64,000 nt of DNA from a candidate division FCPU426 bacterium (lineage in GTDB: Bacteria > Oederibacteriota > Muellerivitia > Muellerivitales > Muellerivitaceae). The translations under genes were made by a program, and so were the position numbers. Below the pieces are notes generated by a model that searched no databases, had not been told where the DNA came from, and saw only the letters and a program-made list of their open reading frames with translations. Of the stretch, positions 33,447 through 43,243 are shown piece by piece. The stretch lies in contig JASHNQ010000001.1 of the NCBI GenBank assembly GCA_030041545.1, forward strand, positions 1 through 64,000, in the 5' to 3' direction. Position 1 is the first letter of the stretch; each line of letters starts with the position of its first letter.

Positions 33447-35489
33447 CTAGGGAATGTCCAACTTTTCCGCGGTTTGGTAGGCCTGCTTCGCTTTTTCCGG
33501 CTGGTTGGCCAAGAAGTAAAAGTTTCCCAGTTCCCGGTACAGGTGGGCGGCCGGATAGCCCAACCGGATAGCCCTTTCCAGCGCCGCCATGTTGCCCCCC
33601 TGGGCCAGCCCGAAATAGTATTGGGCCACCCATTCCCCGTAAACCGACTCTAAGAAGGGATCACCCTGTACTAATCCGTAGCCAGACGGCAAATCTTCCA
33701 GTATTCGCCGGTAGCGCGTCTTGTTGTTGAACATGCCGTCGGCCCGTCGTTGAAGGGAATGGAAAAAGGACGCCGCTTTCAGCCACTTTTGGAAGAGGGG
33801 CCGGTTTTGATCCGTCAGGGGGACAATGCCGAGCGTTATACCTTCCGCCCGGTTCAGGTCTTTTCCCACGGGCGTCCACTTGGACCCGGGGAACCGCTTC
33901 AAAAGGAATGCCTCATATTCCCAATGGGCCAGGATGGCCGCCCATTTCGCGTCTTCCGGTCTTAAACCCGGGTTGGAGGCGGCATTGAAGGGATAAACCG
34001 CCACATAAAGGGTGTGGCCATGGACCAAGGGCAGGAAGTCGGTGAAAACCAAACCAGGCCCCCCTTGCTTTTGGATGTCCTCCAATACCTGGAACGCCCT
34101 GAAGTTTTCGTCGGGTATCCCCGTTTTAACCGGAAAGGGAAAGGGCGCCGAGAGATCCAACCTGGGTTTCCATAACTGGGCAATGTCCAATCCGAATCCC
34201 ACCGCCAGCAAGAGCCCCAGCGCCAGGAACCTCCAGCCGGCCTTGGTGTGGGTCAAAAGCGCTTGGATTCCCCAAGCCACGACCAGCAAAACGATGGGCA
34301 TGGCCTGGATGATCCGGAAAAACTCGACGTCGTCCGCTGAGAGCAGGCCTGGTAAAAGACAAAGAAAAAGGGCGGCCAGCGTCCATTGGGAAATCTTGCC
34401 CCGAAGGTTCCTCAGGAGGCCGGCAAATCCGATGAAAAAACAGGATGCGAAAAGGGGGTTCAAGGCTCCCCCCCAAACAGGCCCATACCTTTCGCTCAAT
34501 GAAAGGGGCCCCCAGAACAGGCAGGTAATGTAGGAAAGGGGAGTCAGAAAGGAATGTCCACCGGGGAAAAGCCCACCGGCCTGGGAGACATTCAAAAGAT
34601 GGTGCCCGAAGTCACCCCGGTAGATGAGTAAGGCCGCAAGAAAAGGTGAAAGGCCCAGCAGGAGCGGCACCCCAAAATAAAACCCATACTTTTTGCCTTG
34701 GGAGGGGTTGCGGAAGGCCCCAAAGCCGATAGTGGCCGCCACTAGCGTGAGGACGGCTTCCCAGGAGGGAAAGGTGAGGGATCCCAGGCCCGCCCAAAAT
34801 CCCAAAAGCCCAAGCAGAGTTTTTTTTACGGGCTCCTTTTTTTCGTTCAGGGCCAGGCCCATTAAAGCGAAACTTGAAAGCTCCCAAAAGGGAATGAAAG
34901 TTCCCTGATGGCAGAATCGTCCTGAATAAAGGGGCCAATAGCTGAAGGCCATCAGGCAACCGCAGAGGAGGGAAAAAAACTTCGGAAAAAAACAACGGGC
35001 CGCGAAGTAAGCGAAAGGAACCGCTAGGATGGATAAAAGGGCGGGGAGGAACCAAAGGTCAAAAAAGGGGTTTGGGATGAAGAGGAAAAAAGGCCTTAAC
35101 GACCAGATCAGCAGGGGAGGATGTTCGCCCATCGTATAAAAAAATTGCCAGTTCCATTTTTGGGCCAGGTCAATGGCCAAGAATCCGTGCTGCCCTTCGT
35201 CCCCGCCCGGCCAGAAATAAAAGGAGGTCAGTTTGTAAAAACGCAGGAGAAAGGATAGGAAAAACAAGATGATCCAGACGGAAGGGGCAAGGCGGTTCAG
35301 TCGAGCGGGCTCTTCCTTGAACGCAAAGGAAGGATCGGCGGGGTTCTCGAACCGGTCCCGAAGATACAAAACCCAGGGCAGTAAAACGCCCAGGGCAAAG
35401 ACCCAGCCTTTGAATTCCCAGGAAACTTTCGAATAGGAAAGCAGGGTATTGGAAACGGACAAGGCTAGGAAATAAAGCCAGGGATTCAT
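33447..35489 (-). CDS. GT-C glycosyltransferase (GT39/ArnT-like) with C-terminal TPR tail
   Basis: The 680-residue polytopic protein has the GT-C catalytic-type loop YFWPGGDEGQHGFLAIDLA (Asp97-Glu98) followed by MGEHPPLLIW, as in ArnT/PMT-like enzymes that use polyprenyl-phosphate sugars. Roughly residues 70-430 are membrane helices. A soluble domain follows (FTDFLPLVHGHTLYVAVYPF and onward) and the end is a TPR-like unit (HLYRELGNFYFLANQPEKAK). The same GT-C plus TPR design occurs in the DUF2723 gene at the window start. It is divergent from uvrA and the acceptor is unknown. Confidence 0.82.
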   Translation of the reverse strand: MNPWLYFLALSVSNTLLSYSKVSWEFKGWVFALGVLLPWVLYLRDRFENPADPSFAFKEEPARLNRLAPSVWIILFFLSFLLRFYKLTSFYFWPGGDEGQHGFLAIDLAQKWNWQFFYTMGEHPPLLIWSLRPFFLFIPNPFFDLWFLPALLSILAVPFAYFAARCFFPKFFSLLCGCLMAFSYWPLYSGRFCHQGTFIPFWELSSFALMGLALNEKKEPVKKTLLGLLGFWAGLGSLTFPSWEAVLTLVAATIGFGAFRNPSQGKKYGFYFGVPLLLGLSPFLAALLIYRGDFGHHLLNVSQAGGLFPGGHSFLTPLSYITCLFWGPLSLSERYGPVWGGALNPLFASCFFIGFAGLLRNLRGKISQWTLAALFLCLLPGLLSADDVEFFRIIQAMPIVLLVVAWGIQALLTHTKAGWRFLALGLLLAVGFGLDIAQLWKPRLDLSAPFPFPVKTGIPDENFRAFQVLEDIQKQGGPGLVFTDFLPLVHGHTLYVAVYPFNAASNPGLRPEDAKWAAILAHWEYEAFLLKRFPGSKWTPVGKDLNRAEGITLGIVPLTDQNRPLFQKWLKAASFFHSLQRRADGMFNNKTRYRRILEDLPSGYGLVQGDPFLESVYGEWVAQYYFGLAQGGNMAALERAIRLGYPAAHLYRELGNFYFLANQPEKAKQAYQTAEKLDIP

Positions 35490-35709
35490 GGATCTCCCGT
35501 GAAGGAATAGGCCATTTTAGCTTTGGGCTACAATTGACAGGATAAAGCCTTACCTTTAAACCTTGGGTCAAAAATGCCAACTCAACCTTACCCCCAAAAC
35601 GGGATACAAACATTCCAAACTTTTTGATTGTGGCTAGGCCAAGTATCTGGAAAATGGGGCGCTTTTTACGTAATAATATTCGGCCACTTTTTTAGAAAGG
35701 TTTTTTGGC

Positions 35710-38589
35710 ATGAAAAAGAACAGCATCGTGGTCCGCGGGGCCAGGGAACATAACTTAAAAAATGTTTCCGTTGAAATGCCCCGGGACCAATTGGTGGTCA
35801 TCACCGGCGTATCAGGATCCGGGAAGTCCTCCCTGGCTTTTGATACCCTCTATGCGGAGGGCCAGCGGCGCTACGTGGAATCCCTTTCGGCTTACGCCCG
35901 GCAGTTCCTGGGCCTCATGGAAAAACCCGACGTGGACCTGATCGAGGGGCTCTCGCCGGCCGTCGCCATCCAGCAAAAAGCAGGCAGCCGCAACCCCCGG
36001 TCCACGGTGGGGACCACCACCGAAATCTATGATTATTTGCGGCTCCTTTTCGCGCGGGTGGGCGTACCTCACTGCGTCAACTGCGGCCGGGAGATCACCC
36101 GGCAGACCATCCAGCAGATCGTGGACCGGGTGCTGGCCTTCCCAGAGGGCTCTAAGCTCCACATCCTCGCGCCGCTTATTTCCAGCCGCAAGGGCGAGTA
36201 CAAGAAAATCTTCGACCAAGTCCGAAAAGACGGCTTCGTGCGGGTGCGGGTGGACGGGGCCATCAAGGACTTAAGCGAGAAGATAGACCTGGAAAAGAAC
36301 CAGAAGCACGATATCGAGGTGGTGGTGGACCGGTTGGTGATCAAGGCGGACATCAAGAAACGGTTGGCCGACTCCCTGGAAACCGCATCCAAGCACGGCG
36401 AAGGAGTGGTCAAAATCCTTTCCGGTTCTGGCTCCAAGGAAGAAGAACATCTTTTTTCCGAGCATTTCGCCTGCGTTTATTGTGGCATCAGCTATGAGGA
36501 ACCGGCGCCAAGGAATTTTTCCTTCAACAACCCCCACGGCGCCTGCCCGGCCTGCACGGGCATGGGCTACAAGATGGAGGCGGACGAGTCCCTGGTCCTC
36601 GATACCGAGAAATCCATCCTGGAGGGCGCCATTGACCCCTATGATTCGCCCAAGGCGATTTATTACCAAAACCTTTTGGAAGGCGTCTGCCGGCATTTCG
36701 GGGTGAGGCAGGATGTGCCCTTCAAGAAACTGCCGCAGAAGGCAAGGGAAGCCATCCTTTACGGAACCCCGGAAGAAATCGAGTTCCGGATCCAAAAAGG
36801 AAGCTACCAGCAAAAATATTGGGGGCCCTTTGAAGGTGTTCTTCCCAATTTGGAGCGGCGTTACACCGAAACCGACTCCGAATATATCCGCGAAGAGATC
36901 GAGAAATACCTGGTGAGCAAGCCTTGCCGGGCCTGCAAAGGGACGCGGCTCAAGCCCGAAAGCCTGGCCGTCACCCTTCAGGGCCGCAACATCATCGACC
37001 TGACCCAGTTGTCGGTGAAAAGAGGCTTGGAGTTTTTCGACCAATTGAAACTGGATGAAAAAAGCCTCGCCATCGCCGGGCAGATCCTGAAGGAAGTCAA
37101 AAGCCGGCTTTCCTTCTTAAAAAACGTTGGGTTGGATTACCTGACGTTGGACCGCATGACCGCGAGCCTCTCCGGGGGGGAAGCCCAGCGTATCCACCTG
37201 GCCACCCAGATCGGGAGCGCCTTGGTGGGTGTTCTTTACATATTGGATGAGCCCTCGATCGGCCTCCATCAGAGGGACAATGTCCGGCTGTTGAACACCT
37301 TGAAGCGCCTGAGGGATATCGGCAACACGGTGATTGTGGTGGAACATGACGAGGATACGATTGAGGCGGCCGATTATATCGTGGACATGGGCTTGGGCGC
37401 GGGGGTGGAGGGGGGGGAGGTGGTCGCGGCGGGGGAATTGAGCCAAATCCTCTCCAACCGACGTTCCTTGACCGGCCAGTACCTTTCGGGAAAGCTTTCC
37501 ATACCCGCGAAACTGGAAAACGGTAAAAAGTTCGAAAAATTCCTGGTTTTAAAAGGCGCAAGCAAAAACAACTTAAAAAATATCACCGTCACGCTTCCTT
37601 TAGGCGGCTTTGCGGCGGTGACGGGGGTTTCGGGCTCCGGCAAAAGCACGCTTATCATGGAGACGCTTTATCCCGCCCTCCTGCATCAGCTTTACCAATT
37701 GAGGCTCAAACCCGAGGGCTATGAAGCGCTTGAAGGAGTGGAGCATATTGACAAGGTCATTGAAATCGACCAGTCGCCTATTGGGCGCACCCCTCGCTCC
37801 AATCCAGCCACTTACACGGGCGTTTTTACGCAAATCCGGGACCTATTCGCCCGCCTGCCCGAATCCAAGGCCCGGGGCTACAAGGAGGGGCGGTTCAGCT
37901 TCAACGTGAAAGGGGGGCGCTGCGAGGCTTGCGAGGGCGATGGGGTCATCAAAATCGAGATGCATTTTCTGCCGGACGTTTACGTGCCCTGCGAGATCTG
38001 CAAGGGAAAGCGCTACAACCGCGAGACCTTGGAAATACAATACAAGGGCAAGAATATAGCCGATGTCCTGGATTTGAGCGTGGAGGAGGCCCTACCCTTT
38101 TTTGGCGCCATCCCCAAGATCAAGCGGGTGCTGGAAACCCTCCATGACGTGGGCTTGGGTTATATCAAGCTGGGCCAGGCCGCCACGACTCTTTCCGGGG
38201 GTGAGGCGCAACGGGTGAAACTTTCAACCGAATTGGGGAAAAGAAGCACCGGACGGACGGTTTATATCCTTGACGAGCCGACCACGGGTTTGCATTTTGC
38301 CGACGTCCAGCATTTAATTGCCGTGTTGAAGAGGCTGGTGGAGGCTGGCAACACGGTCATCGTGATTGAGCATAACCTGGACGTCATCAAGACGGCGGAT
38401 TTTATCGTGGATTTGGGGCCGGAGGGCGGAGAGGACGGTGGACAGGTCGTAGCCCAGGGAACCGTGCCGCAAGTGATGGAAAATTCCAAGTCTTATACGG
38501 GCCGGTTTTTGGCGGATAAAATCCGCAAGGACCAAAACCGGTTGAAAAATCAGGATAAACCGGCCATGGCCGGCAATATTGCGCGTTGA
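35710..38589 (+). CDS. uvrA: Excinuclease ABC subunit A
   Basis: The 959-residue protein has normal family length. Walker A sites are [12 protein letters not shown] (N-terminal) and [12 protein letters not shown] (C-terminal). Signature motifs are [14 protein letters not shown] and [14 protein letters not shown] with [10 protein letters not shown] and [10 protein letters not shown] Walker B segments. Zinc modules are CVYCG...CPACTG and CEACEGDG...CEICKGKR. It is the damage-recognition ATPase of nucleotide excision repair and loads UvrB. It is transcribed alone, with 220 nt before it shared with the divergent GT-C gene. Confidence 0.98.
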   Translation: MKKNSIVVRGAREHNLKNVSVEMPRDQLVVITGVSGSGKSSLAFDTLYAEGQRRYVESLSAYARQFLGLMEKPDVDLIEGLSPAVAIQQKAGSRNPRSTVGTTTEIYDYLRLLFARVGVPHCVNCGREITRQTIQQIVDRVLAFPEGSKLHILAPLISSRKGEYKKIFDQVRKDGFVRVRVDGAIKDLSEKIDLEKNQKHDIEVVVDRLVIKADIKKRLADSLETASKHGEGVVKILSGSGSKEEEHLFSEHFACVYCGISYEEPAPRNFSFNNPHGACPACTGMGYKMEADESLVLDTEKSILEGAIDPYDSPKAIYYQNLLEGVCRHFGVRQDVPFKKLPQKAREAILYGTPEEIEFRIQKGSYQQKYWGPFEGVLPNLERRYTETDSEYIREEIEKYLVSKPCRACKGTRLKPESLAVTLQGRNIIDLTQLSVKRGLEFFDQLKLDEKSLAIAGQILKEVKSRLSFLKNVGLDYLTLDRMTASLSGGEAQRIHLATQIGSALVGVLYILDEPSIGLHQRDNVRLLNTLKRLRDIGNTVIVVEHDEDTIEAADYIVDMGLGAGVEGGEVVAAGELSQILSNRRSLTGQYLSGKLSIPAKLENGKKFEKFLVLKGASKNNLKNITVTLPLGGFAAVTGVSGSGKSTLIMETLYPALLHQLYQLRLKPEGYEALEGVEHIDKVIEIDQSPIGRTPRSNPATYTGVFTQIRDLFARLPESKARGYKEGRFSFNVKGGRCEACEGDGVIKIEMHFLPDVYVPCEICKGKRYNRETLEIQYKGKNIADVLDLSVEEALPFFGAIPKIKRVLETLHDVGLGYIKLGQAATTLSGGEAQRVKLSTELGKRSTGRTVYILDEPTTGLHFADVQHLIAVLKRLVEAGNTVIVIEHNLDVIKTADFIVDLGPEGGEDGGQVVAQGTVPQVMENSKSYTGRFLADKIRKDQNRLKNQDKPAMAGNIAR

Positions 38590-38614
38590 CGGTCTTTTTC
38601 GGCAAGGATATAAT
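38586..38614 (+). promoter_or_regulatory. Strong sigma70 promoter of the second PorV-like gene
   Basis: TTGACG (38586-38591), a 17-nt spacer and a perfect TATAAT (38609-38614) lie about 40 nt upstream of the start. The -35 overlaps the uvrA stop codon. Confidence 0.75.
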
Positions 38615-38653
38615 TTTTGATATATCCGGTCTTTAAAAAAGGGGTCTTTGGCT

Positions 38654-39634
38654 TTGAAAAAACAATTTAACTGTCCCCACTTCCTTCTCTTGTCCGTCTT
38701 GTCCATTTTTTCCTTCCCGGTTTTGGCACCTTCCAAAGTTCTGGCGCAAGGCACCAGCGGAGCCGTGGAACTCAAAATCCCAGTTGGACCCAGGGCTATT
38801 TCGATGGGAGAGGCCTTTGGGGCCGTGGCCGATGACGCCACGGCCATTTACTGGAACCCGGCCGGGTTGAACCAGCTGGGAGGCACCGCCTTGACGGCCC
38901 AATACGACATATTTATCGAAACGGTCCGGTATGAATACCTGGCCATCGCCACCAAATTGGGCAATGAGGCCGCGCTGGGAATAGCCACCAAGATCCTTTC
39001 CACCGGCCAGGACCCCGCCATTACGGGACTGGACGGCAACGGCAATCCGGTGACGGGAAGCGGAACGGTGGGCGAAAACTACTACGACGTGGAACTGGCC
39101 GGCGCCTACCGCTTAAGCTATTACTTCGACATCGGCTTAACCGCCATTTATATCAACAAAAACCTGTCCGGAAACACGGCGACCGATTTCGCGGGGGACT
39201 TGGGTGTCCTTTACCACACGCCCGTGCCCCATTTGACGGCGGGCCTCAGCCTCCAGAACATCGGGCCCGGCATAAAGTTTGTTCAAACCGCGGACCCTTT
39301 GCCGTTCAATGTTAAAGTGGGCCTAGCCTACCGGATGTTTGACGATGATTTTGTAGTGGATTACGACCTGAATATCCCTAGCGATGATCCCTACCTGATT
39401 AATTGCCTGGGAGGCGAGTATTGGTACAAGAACACCCTGGTTGGCAGGTTTGGATACCAGTTCGGCGGGACCATCGACCAAAACCAAGTGGGAGACGGCT
39501 GGGCCTCCGGCCTTTATTTGGGAGCTGGCGTGAAAGTCGCGGCTTTCCATGACTTTATCGGCTTCGATTACGCTTGGACAAACGACGGTTTCCTCGGCGC
39601 GGACAATCACTTTGCCCTCGACTTCTACTTCTAA
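38654..39634 (+). CDS. PorV/PorQ-family outer-membrane beta-barrel protein
   Basis: The 326-residue paralogue of the protein at 21417 has a signal peptide (PHFLLLSVLSIFSFPVLAPS...VLAQG), then VGPRAISMGEAFGAVADDAT and YWNPAGLN, followed by beta-strand repeats ending in HFALDFYF, whose terminal aromatic residue is typical of outer-membrane barrels. TTG at 38654 gives MKKQFN with AGGGG 9 nt upstream; a TTG at 38648 is also in frame. It has its own strong promoter. Transport across the outer membrane is inferred. Confidence 0.85.
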   Translation: MKKQFNCPHFLLLSVLSIFSFPVLAPSKVLAQGTSGAVELKIPVGPRAISMGEAFGAVADDATAIYWNPAGLNQLGGTALTAQYDIFIETVRYEYLAIATKLGNEAALGIATKILSTGQDPAITGLDGNGNPVTGSGTVGENYYDVELAGAYRLSYYFDIGLTAIYINKNLSGNTATDFAGDLGVLYHTPVPHLTAGLSLQNIGPGIKFVQTADPLPFNVKVGLAYRMFDDDFVVDYDLNIPSDDPYLINCLGGEYWYKNTLVGRFGYQFGGTIDQNQVGDGWASGLYLGAGVKVAAFHDFIGFDYAWTNDGFLGADNHFALDFYF

Positions 39635-39811
39635 ATCGGTTGGTTTTCCTTTAAATTTTTCTGCGATTTTCCAACTGAAGGTTCAATCCTAAAGCTTTGT
39701 ACTTTCCATTCAACCTGGGCGCAAATGAGCCGGATGTCCGGGAAAACACTGGTTTTACTTCATGATCTATCCGCTGGGGAACCGGGTTGAGGGGAAGGGG
39801 CTGTCGGGTTG

Positions 39812-39839
39812 TTGACTTTCCTAGCCGCTTTGTTAAAAT
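39812..39839 (+). promoter_or_regulatory. Candidate promoter of the Crp/Fnr regulator gene
   Basis: TTGACT (39812-39817), a 16-nt spacer and TAAAAT (39834-39839) lie 36 nt before the ATG. Confidence 0.5.
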
Positions 39840-39875
39840 CCCCCTACTTTTTTGACTTTCTCGCCCGAGGGCCCC

Positions 39876-40532
39876 ATGAGCACCGAACAAGAAATTTTTG
39901 AAAAATGCGGAAGAACGTATAACACCAACGACATCATCTTTCGTGAAGGCGATATGGGCAATGAAATGTTCATCATCCAATCGGGCAAAGTGAAAATCAC
40001 CAAACAGCTCAAGGACGGCGTTGAAAAAACGCTCGTGATCCTTGGGCCGGGAGACTTTTTCGGGGAAATGGCCGTTATCGACAAGGACGTGCGCTCCGCC
40101 AACGCGGTGGCCATGGAGGCCTCCCGCCTCATCGCCCTGGATGAGGAAGTCTTTGAGATGCACATGCAGACCAACCCCAAGATCGTCAAAAAAATCCTGA
40201 AAAACCTCACCTCCCGCCTCCGGGACGCCAACCAACAAATCGCCAATTTGATGATCAAGGACACCAATCGTCTCGTGGCCAACACCATCCTGCTGGTGGT
40301 CCACAAGCACGGGGAGGAGGGGCCTGGCGGGATCACCCTGGACATACCCTTTACGGTGTCGGAACTGAGCAAGATGTGCGGCTTGGACATGAAGAAAACC
40401 CAGGAGATTGTGGAAAAACTGGTGAAGGCGAAGGTGGTGACGTTGTCCGGGGAAACCATCGTGGTCACGAGCCTGGATAGCCTCGAGAAATTCATCAAAT
40501 TCCTGGAAATGAAAGAGCAATTCGGGGAATAA
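39876..40532 (+). CDS. Crp/Fnr-family transcriptional regulator
   Basis: The 218-residue protein has an N-terminal cyclic-nucleotide-binding-type jellyroll (DIIFREGDMGNEMFIIQSGK...LGPGDFFGEMAVIDKDVRSA), a long dimerisation helix, and a C-terminal winged helix (FTVSELSKMCGLDMKKTQEI). No N-terminal Cys cluster of the FNR type is present, so it is not an iron-sulphur oxygen sensor. The FGEMAV...RSA phosphate-binding-cassette-like segment is compatible with a nucleotide ligand. ATG at 39876 follows GAGG. Its targets are unknown. It precedes isoprenoid and respiratory genes. Confidence 0.88.
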   Translation: MSTEQEIFEKCGRTYNTNDIIFREGDMGNEMFIIQSGKVKITKQLKDGVEKTLVILGPGDFFGEMAVIDKDVRSANAVAMEASRLIALDEEVFEMHMQTNPKIVKKILKNLTSRLRDANQQIANLMIKDTNRLVANTILLVVHKHGEEGPGGITLDIPFTVSELSKMCGLDMKKTQEIVEKLVKAKVVTLSGETIVVTSLDSLEKFIKFLEMKEQFGE

Positions 40533-40604
40533 ACCCGCTTCTCCCCCCGACTTTTCATTCCGTCCATCGCCGCTTTGGCGTAAACTCCAAATTGGGGAAC
40601 CAAC

Positions 40605-41579
40605 GTGATACTGGCCGAGCTGACAGCCCCCATTCAAAACGACTTGAACCGCGTCGAACAGACCATCGCGGAAACCCTCCGGTCCGAAAATCTGTTCATC
40701 CAGCAAATGGTGGACTACCTGGCGGACTCCAGCGGCAAGCGAATCCGGCCCTCTCTGGCCATCCTGTCGGCCAAGTACTGCGGCGGGGTGCCGGAGGAAA
40801 CGATCGCCTTGGGCGCGGCGTTGGAGATGATCCATGTGGCCACGCTCATCCATGACGACATCATCGACAATTCGGAAATCCGCCGGAAACAAAAAACCCT
40901 CAATTTCAAGTGGGGGAACGAGATTTCGGTGCTGATGGGCGATTACGTCTTCGCCTCGTCCTTCTACCTGATGGCTAAAAAGCTTCCCAAGAACGTCCTT
41001 AGCACCCTGGCGGACACTACCAACATCATCTGCCGGGGCGAAATCTCGGAAACTTTCCACCGCTTTAACGCCCAATTGACGGAAAGCCAATACCTTCAGG
41101 TCATCGAGGAAAAAACGGCCAGCCTCTTCGCCGCCAGCTGCCGCACGGGCGCCATGCTGGGCGGTGGGGACGGGGAGACGGCCGAAAACCTCCACCGCTT
41201 CGGCCTGGGGATCGGAATGGCCTTCCAGGTGATCGATGACACTTTGGATTTTGTGGGCCAGCAGTCGAAGGTGGGAAAGCCGGTCATGAGCGATTTCCGG
41301 GAGGGCAAGATGACCTTGCCGGTCATCCACTGTTTCGATTCCGCTTCCAAGACCGAGCGGGAAAAGCTCACGGAGATCGTGTTGGGAAGGGTGAAACAGG
41401 AATCGGACCTGGAGTTTTTGAATTTGCTGATCGAGAAATACAAGGCCATCGACTTCTCCGTCCAGAAAGCGCGCTTCTTCGTGGAGAAAGCCAAGCGGTC
41501 AATGACGTCCCTGAACGGCAACGGCGTTAAGGCCGAACTTCTTCAATTCGCCGACTTCCTGATCGACCGGGATTTTTAA
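40605..41579 (+). CDS. Long-chain polyprenyl diphosphate synthase
   Basis: The 324-residue trans-isoprenyl synthase has GKRIRPSLAILSAKY, the first Asp-rich motif in TLIHDDIIDNSEIRR and the second in FQVIDDTLDF. It condenses IPP units onto an allylic diphosphate. The small residues just before the first Asp-rich motif favour a long product such as octaprenyl, used for a quinone side chain. It starts at GTG. Being immediately upstream of nuo fits a quinone role. Supply of polyprenyl carriers for glycosylation is the alternative, though those usually come from cis-type synthases. Confidence 0.9.
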   Translation: MILAELTAPIQNDLNRVEQTIAETLRSENLFIQQMVDYLADSSGKRIRPSLAILSAKYCGGVPEETIALGAALEMIHVATLIHDDIIDNSEIRRKQKTLNFKWGNEISVLMGDYVFASSFYLMAKKLPKNVLSTLADTTNIICRGEISETFHRFNAQLTESQYLQVIEEKTASLFAASCRTGAMLGGGDGETAENLHRFGLGIGMAFQVIDDTLDFVGQQSKVGKPVMSDFREGKMTLPVIHCFDSASKTEREKLTEIVLGRVKQESDLEFLNLLIEKYKAIDFSVQKARFFVEKAKRSMTSLNGNGVKAELLQFADFLIDRDF

Positions 41580-41584
41580 AGAAT

Positions 41585-41601
41585 CCGGAGGGGCCCTCCG
41601 G
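41585..41601. terminator. GC-rich palindrome after the prenyl synthase gene
   Basis: CCGGAGGGGCCCTCCGG is a near-perfect palindrome 6 nt after the stop. No U-tract follows, so termination is uncertain. Confidence 0.4.
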
Positions 41602-41685
41602 TTCACCCGCTCCCCCATTACTCTGGAAAAAGTCACGGATCGCGTGATTATTTCTTTGTTTTTTGTTGGGCCTCTTAGTTCTTCC

Positions 41686-41714
41686 TTGAAATTTAATCTT
41701 CAGACGTGTATAGA
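41686..41714 (+). promoter_or_regulatory. Candidate promoter of the nuo operon
   Basis: TTGAAA (41686-41691), a 17-nt spacer and TATAGA (41709-41714) lie 37 nt before nuoA, in the only sizeable gap upstream of the operon. Confidence 0.55.
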
Positions 41715-41750
41715 TAGTCTGTTTTTCCACCCCCCTGTTGAGAGAGGCCC

Positions 41751-42131
41751 ATGCTTGAACAATACGGTTACGTATTGGTTTTCCTTCTCGCCGGAATTTT
41801 TTTCATCCTCATGGCGTTCCTCACTGGCTGGCTCCTAAGTCCCAACGGCTTGTTGGGCGTTAAGTATAAATATAAAAAAGAAGTCATGGTGGACACCTAT
41901 GAGTGTGGGGTGGAAACCTACGGCACTTCCTGGATCCGCTTCAACGTCAGTTTTTACCTTTACGCCCTCCTTTTTGTCATCTTCGACATTGAAACGGTTT
42001 TCCTTTACCCCTGGGCCGTTTCCTTCAAGCAACTGGGCATGCCCGGCTTCTTGGAAATGATCGTCTTCATCGCTATCTTATTGGTAGGACTGGCTTACGC
42101 TTGGAAAAAGGAGGCCTTGAAATGGGAGTAG
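41751..42131 (+). CDS. nuoA: NADH-quinone oxidoreductase-type subunit A
   Basis: The 126-residue protein has three membrane helices and the conserved loop [20 protein letters not shown] (with the Cys whose exposure reports active/deactive state in homologues) and [13 protein letters not shown]. It helps form the quinone-site junction with NuoH and NuoD. It is first in the nuo operon and overlaps nuoB by 10 nt. Confidence 0.96.
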   Translation: MLEQYGYVLVFLLAGIFFILMAFLTGWLLSPNGLLGVKYKYKKEVMVDTYECGVETYGTSWIRFNVSFYLYALLFVIFDIETVFLYPWAVSFKQLGMPGFLEMIVFIAILLVGLAYAWKKEALKWE

Positions 42132-42664
42132 GATTAAAAAGCTTATCCAAGCCTGAAATCGAATTAATGGAAAGCGAAAGCAAGGTGCCGGGGCTCTGGA
42201 CCCTGGAAAAGGCCGTGGGTTTCATATTCCGCTGGGCCCGCAAGAATTCCCTTTGGCCGCTGCAGTTCGGCACGGCCTGCTGCGCCATTGAGATGATGGC
42301 CACGGCCGCGGGCCGGTACGATATCGCCCGGTTCGGGGCCGAGGTGTTCCGCCCCTCCCCGCGGCAGGCGGACCTTATCATCGCGGCCGGAACCATCACG
42401 GAAAAAATGGGCTATGCCTTGAAGAGGCTTTACGAACAGATGCCCAAGCCCAGCTGGGTGATCGCCATGGGCAGCTGCACCATCGCCGGCGGGCCTTATT
42501 ATTACGACTCCTACACGGTGGTGAAGGGGATCGATTCCTTCGTGCCGGTGGATGTTTACGTTCCGGGGTGCCCTCCCCGGCCCGAATCCCTTCTTCACGG
42601 TTTGATGGCCATCCAAAAAAAGATCGAAGACGAACCTATCTTCCGCCGCCGCAGAAACGATTAA
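42122..42664 (+). CDS. nuoB: NADH-quinone oxidoreductase-type subunit B
   Basis: The 180-residue peripheral subunit carries the terminal N2 cluster, with ligands in [11 protein letters not shown] (tandem Cys), [12 protein letters not shown] and [12 protein letters not shown] at 42122 is chosen because AAAGGAGG at 42107-42114 sits 7 nt upstream; an in-frame TTG at 42101 lies before that site. A 105-nt spacer with GTCAGG repeats precedes nuoC. Confidence 0.97.
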   Translation: MGVGLKSLSKPEIELMESESKVPGLWTLEKAVGFIFRWARKNSLWPLQFGTACCAIEMMATAAGRYDIARFGAEVFRPSPRQADLIIAAGTITEKMGYALKRLYEQMPKPSWVIAMGSCTIAGGPYYYDSYTVVKGIDSFVPVDVYVPGCPPRPESLLHGLMAIQKKIEDEPIFRRRRND

Positions 42665-42769
42665 AACCAGCTGTCAGGTCCTAGGTGTCAGGTTTCGGTT
42701 ATTGTTTTAAGTCTTGAAAGCCTTTGCCAACGCCTGAACACGGCATGGAACCTGCTTTTGAGGAATGTG

Positions 42770-43243
42770 ATGACCAACGACGAATTGAAATCGAAAATCG
42801 AAACCGATTTTAAGGACAAAATCCAGTCCGCCGCCGTTTCGGCCCAAAAAGAAGTCATTCTGGCGGTCAAACCCGAAGCCTACATCGCCTTGTGCCAGGA
42901 CCTCAAGAACAAATCCGACTATGATTTCCAGCATCTATCCTGCCTGACGGCCATGGATTATCCCAAGGACAACAAAATAACGCTTGTGTGCCATTTGTGG
43001 TCGTACCGCAAATGCCACCAGTTGACAGTGAAGCTGGACGTGGACCGGGCCAATCCTAAGGCTCCCACCGTTGAGAATGTTTGGAAGGCCGCCAATTGGT
43101 TCGAGAGGGAAGTGTTCGACCTTTACGGAGTCGTTTTCGAGGGCCATTCGGACTTGCGGCGCATCATGATGCCCGAAGACTACACCAAGTATCCTTTAAG
43201 GAAGGATTTCACCGATGACGGATTTATTGTTAAGCCAAATTAA
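42770..43243 (+). CDS. nuoC: NADH-quinone oxidoreductase-type subunit C
   Basis: The 157-residue 30-kDa-type subunit has [20 protein letters not shown] and [18 protein letters not shown] at the C-terminus, the family signature. It is short for the family because the N-terminal domain is compact. Start choice: GAGG at 42760-42763 places the ATG at 42770 at 6 nt. It overlaps nuoD by 29 nt. Confidence 0.94.
   Translation: MTNDELKSKIETDFKDKIQSAAVSAQKEVILAVKPEAYIALCQDLKNKSDYDFQHLSCLTAMDYPKDNKITLVCHLWSYRKCHQLTVKLDVDRANPKAPTVENVWKAANWFEREVFDLYGVVFEGHSDLRRIMMPEDYTKYPLRKDFTDDGFIVKPN

Noticed and set aside
39651-41330. A 559-codon open frame on the minus strand opposite the Crp/Fnr and prenyl synthase genes
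   Set aside because: Both plus-strand genes are clear family members with normal motifs. The antisense frame has no recognisable domain and reflects codon bias.
42665-42769. GTCAGG repeats in the nuoB-nuoC spacer considered as a regulatory site
   Set aside because: There are two short direct repeats only, with an imperfect inverse further on. It could be repeat debris, but the pattern is too weak to call.
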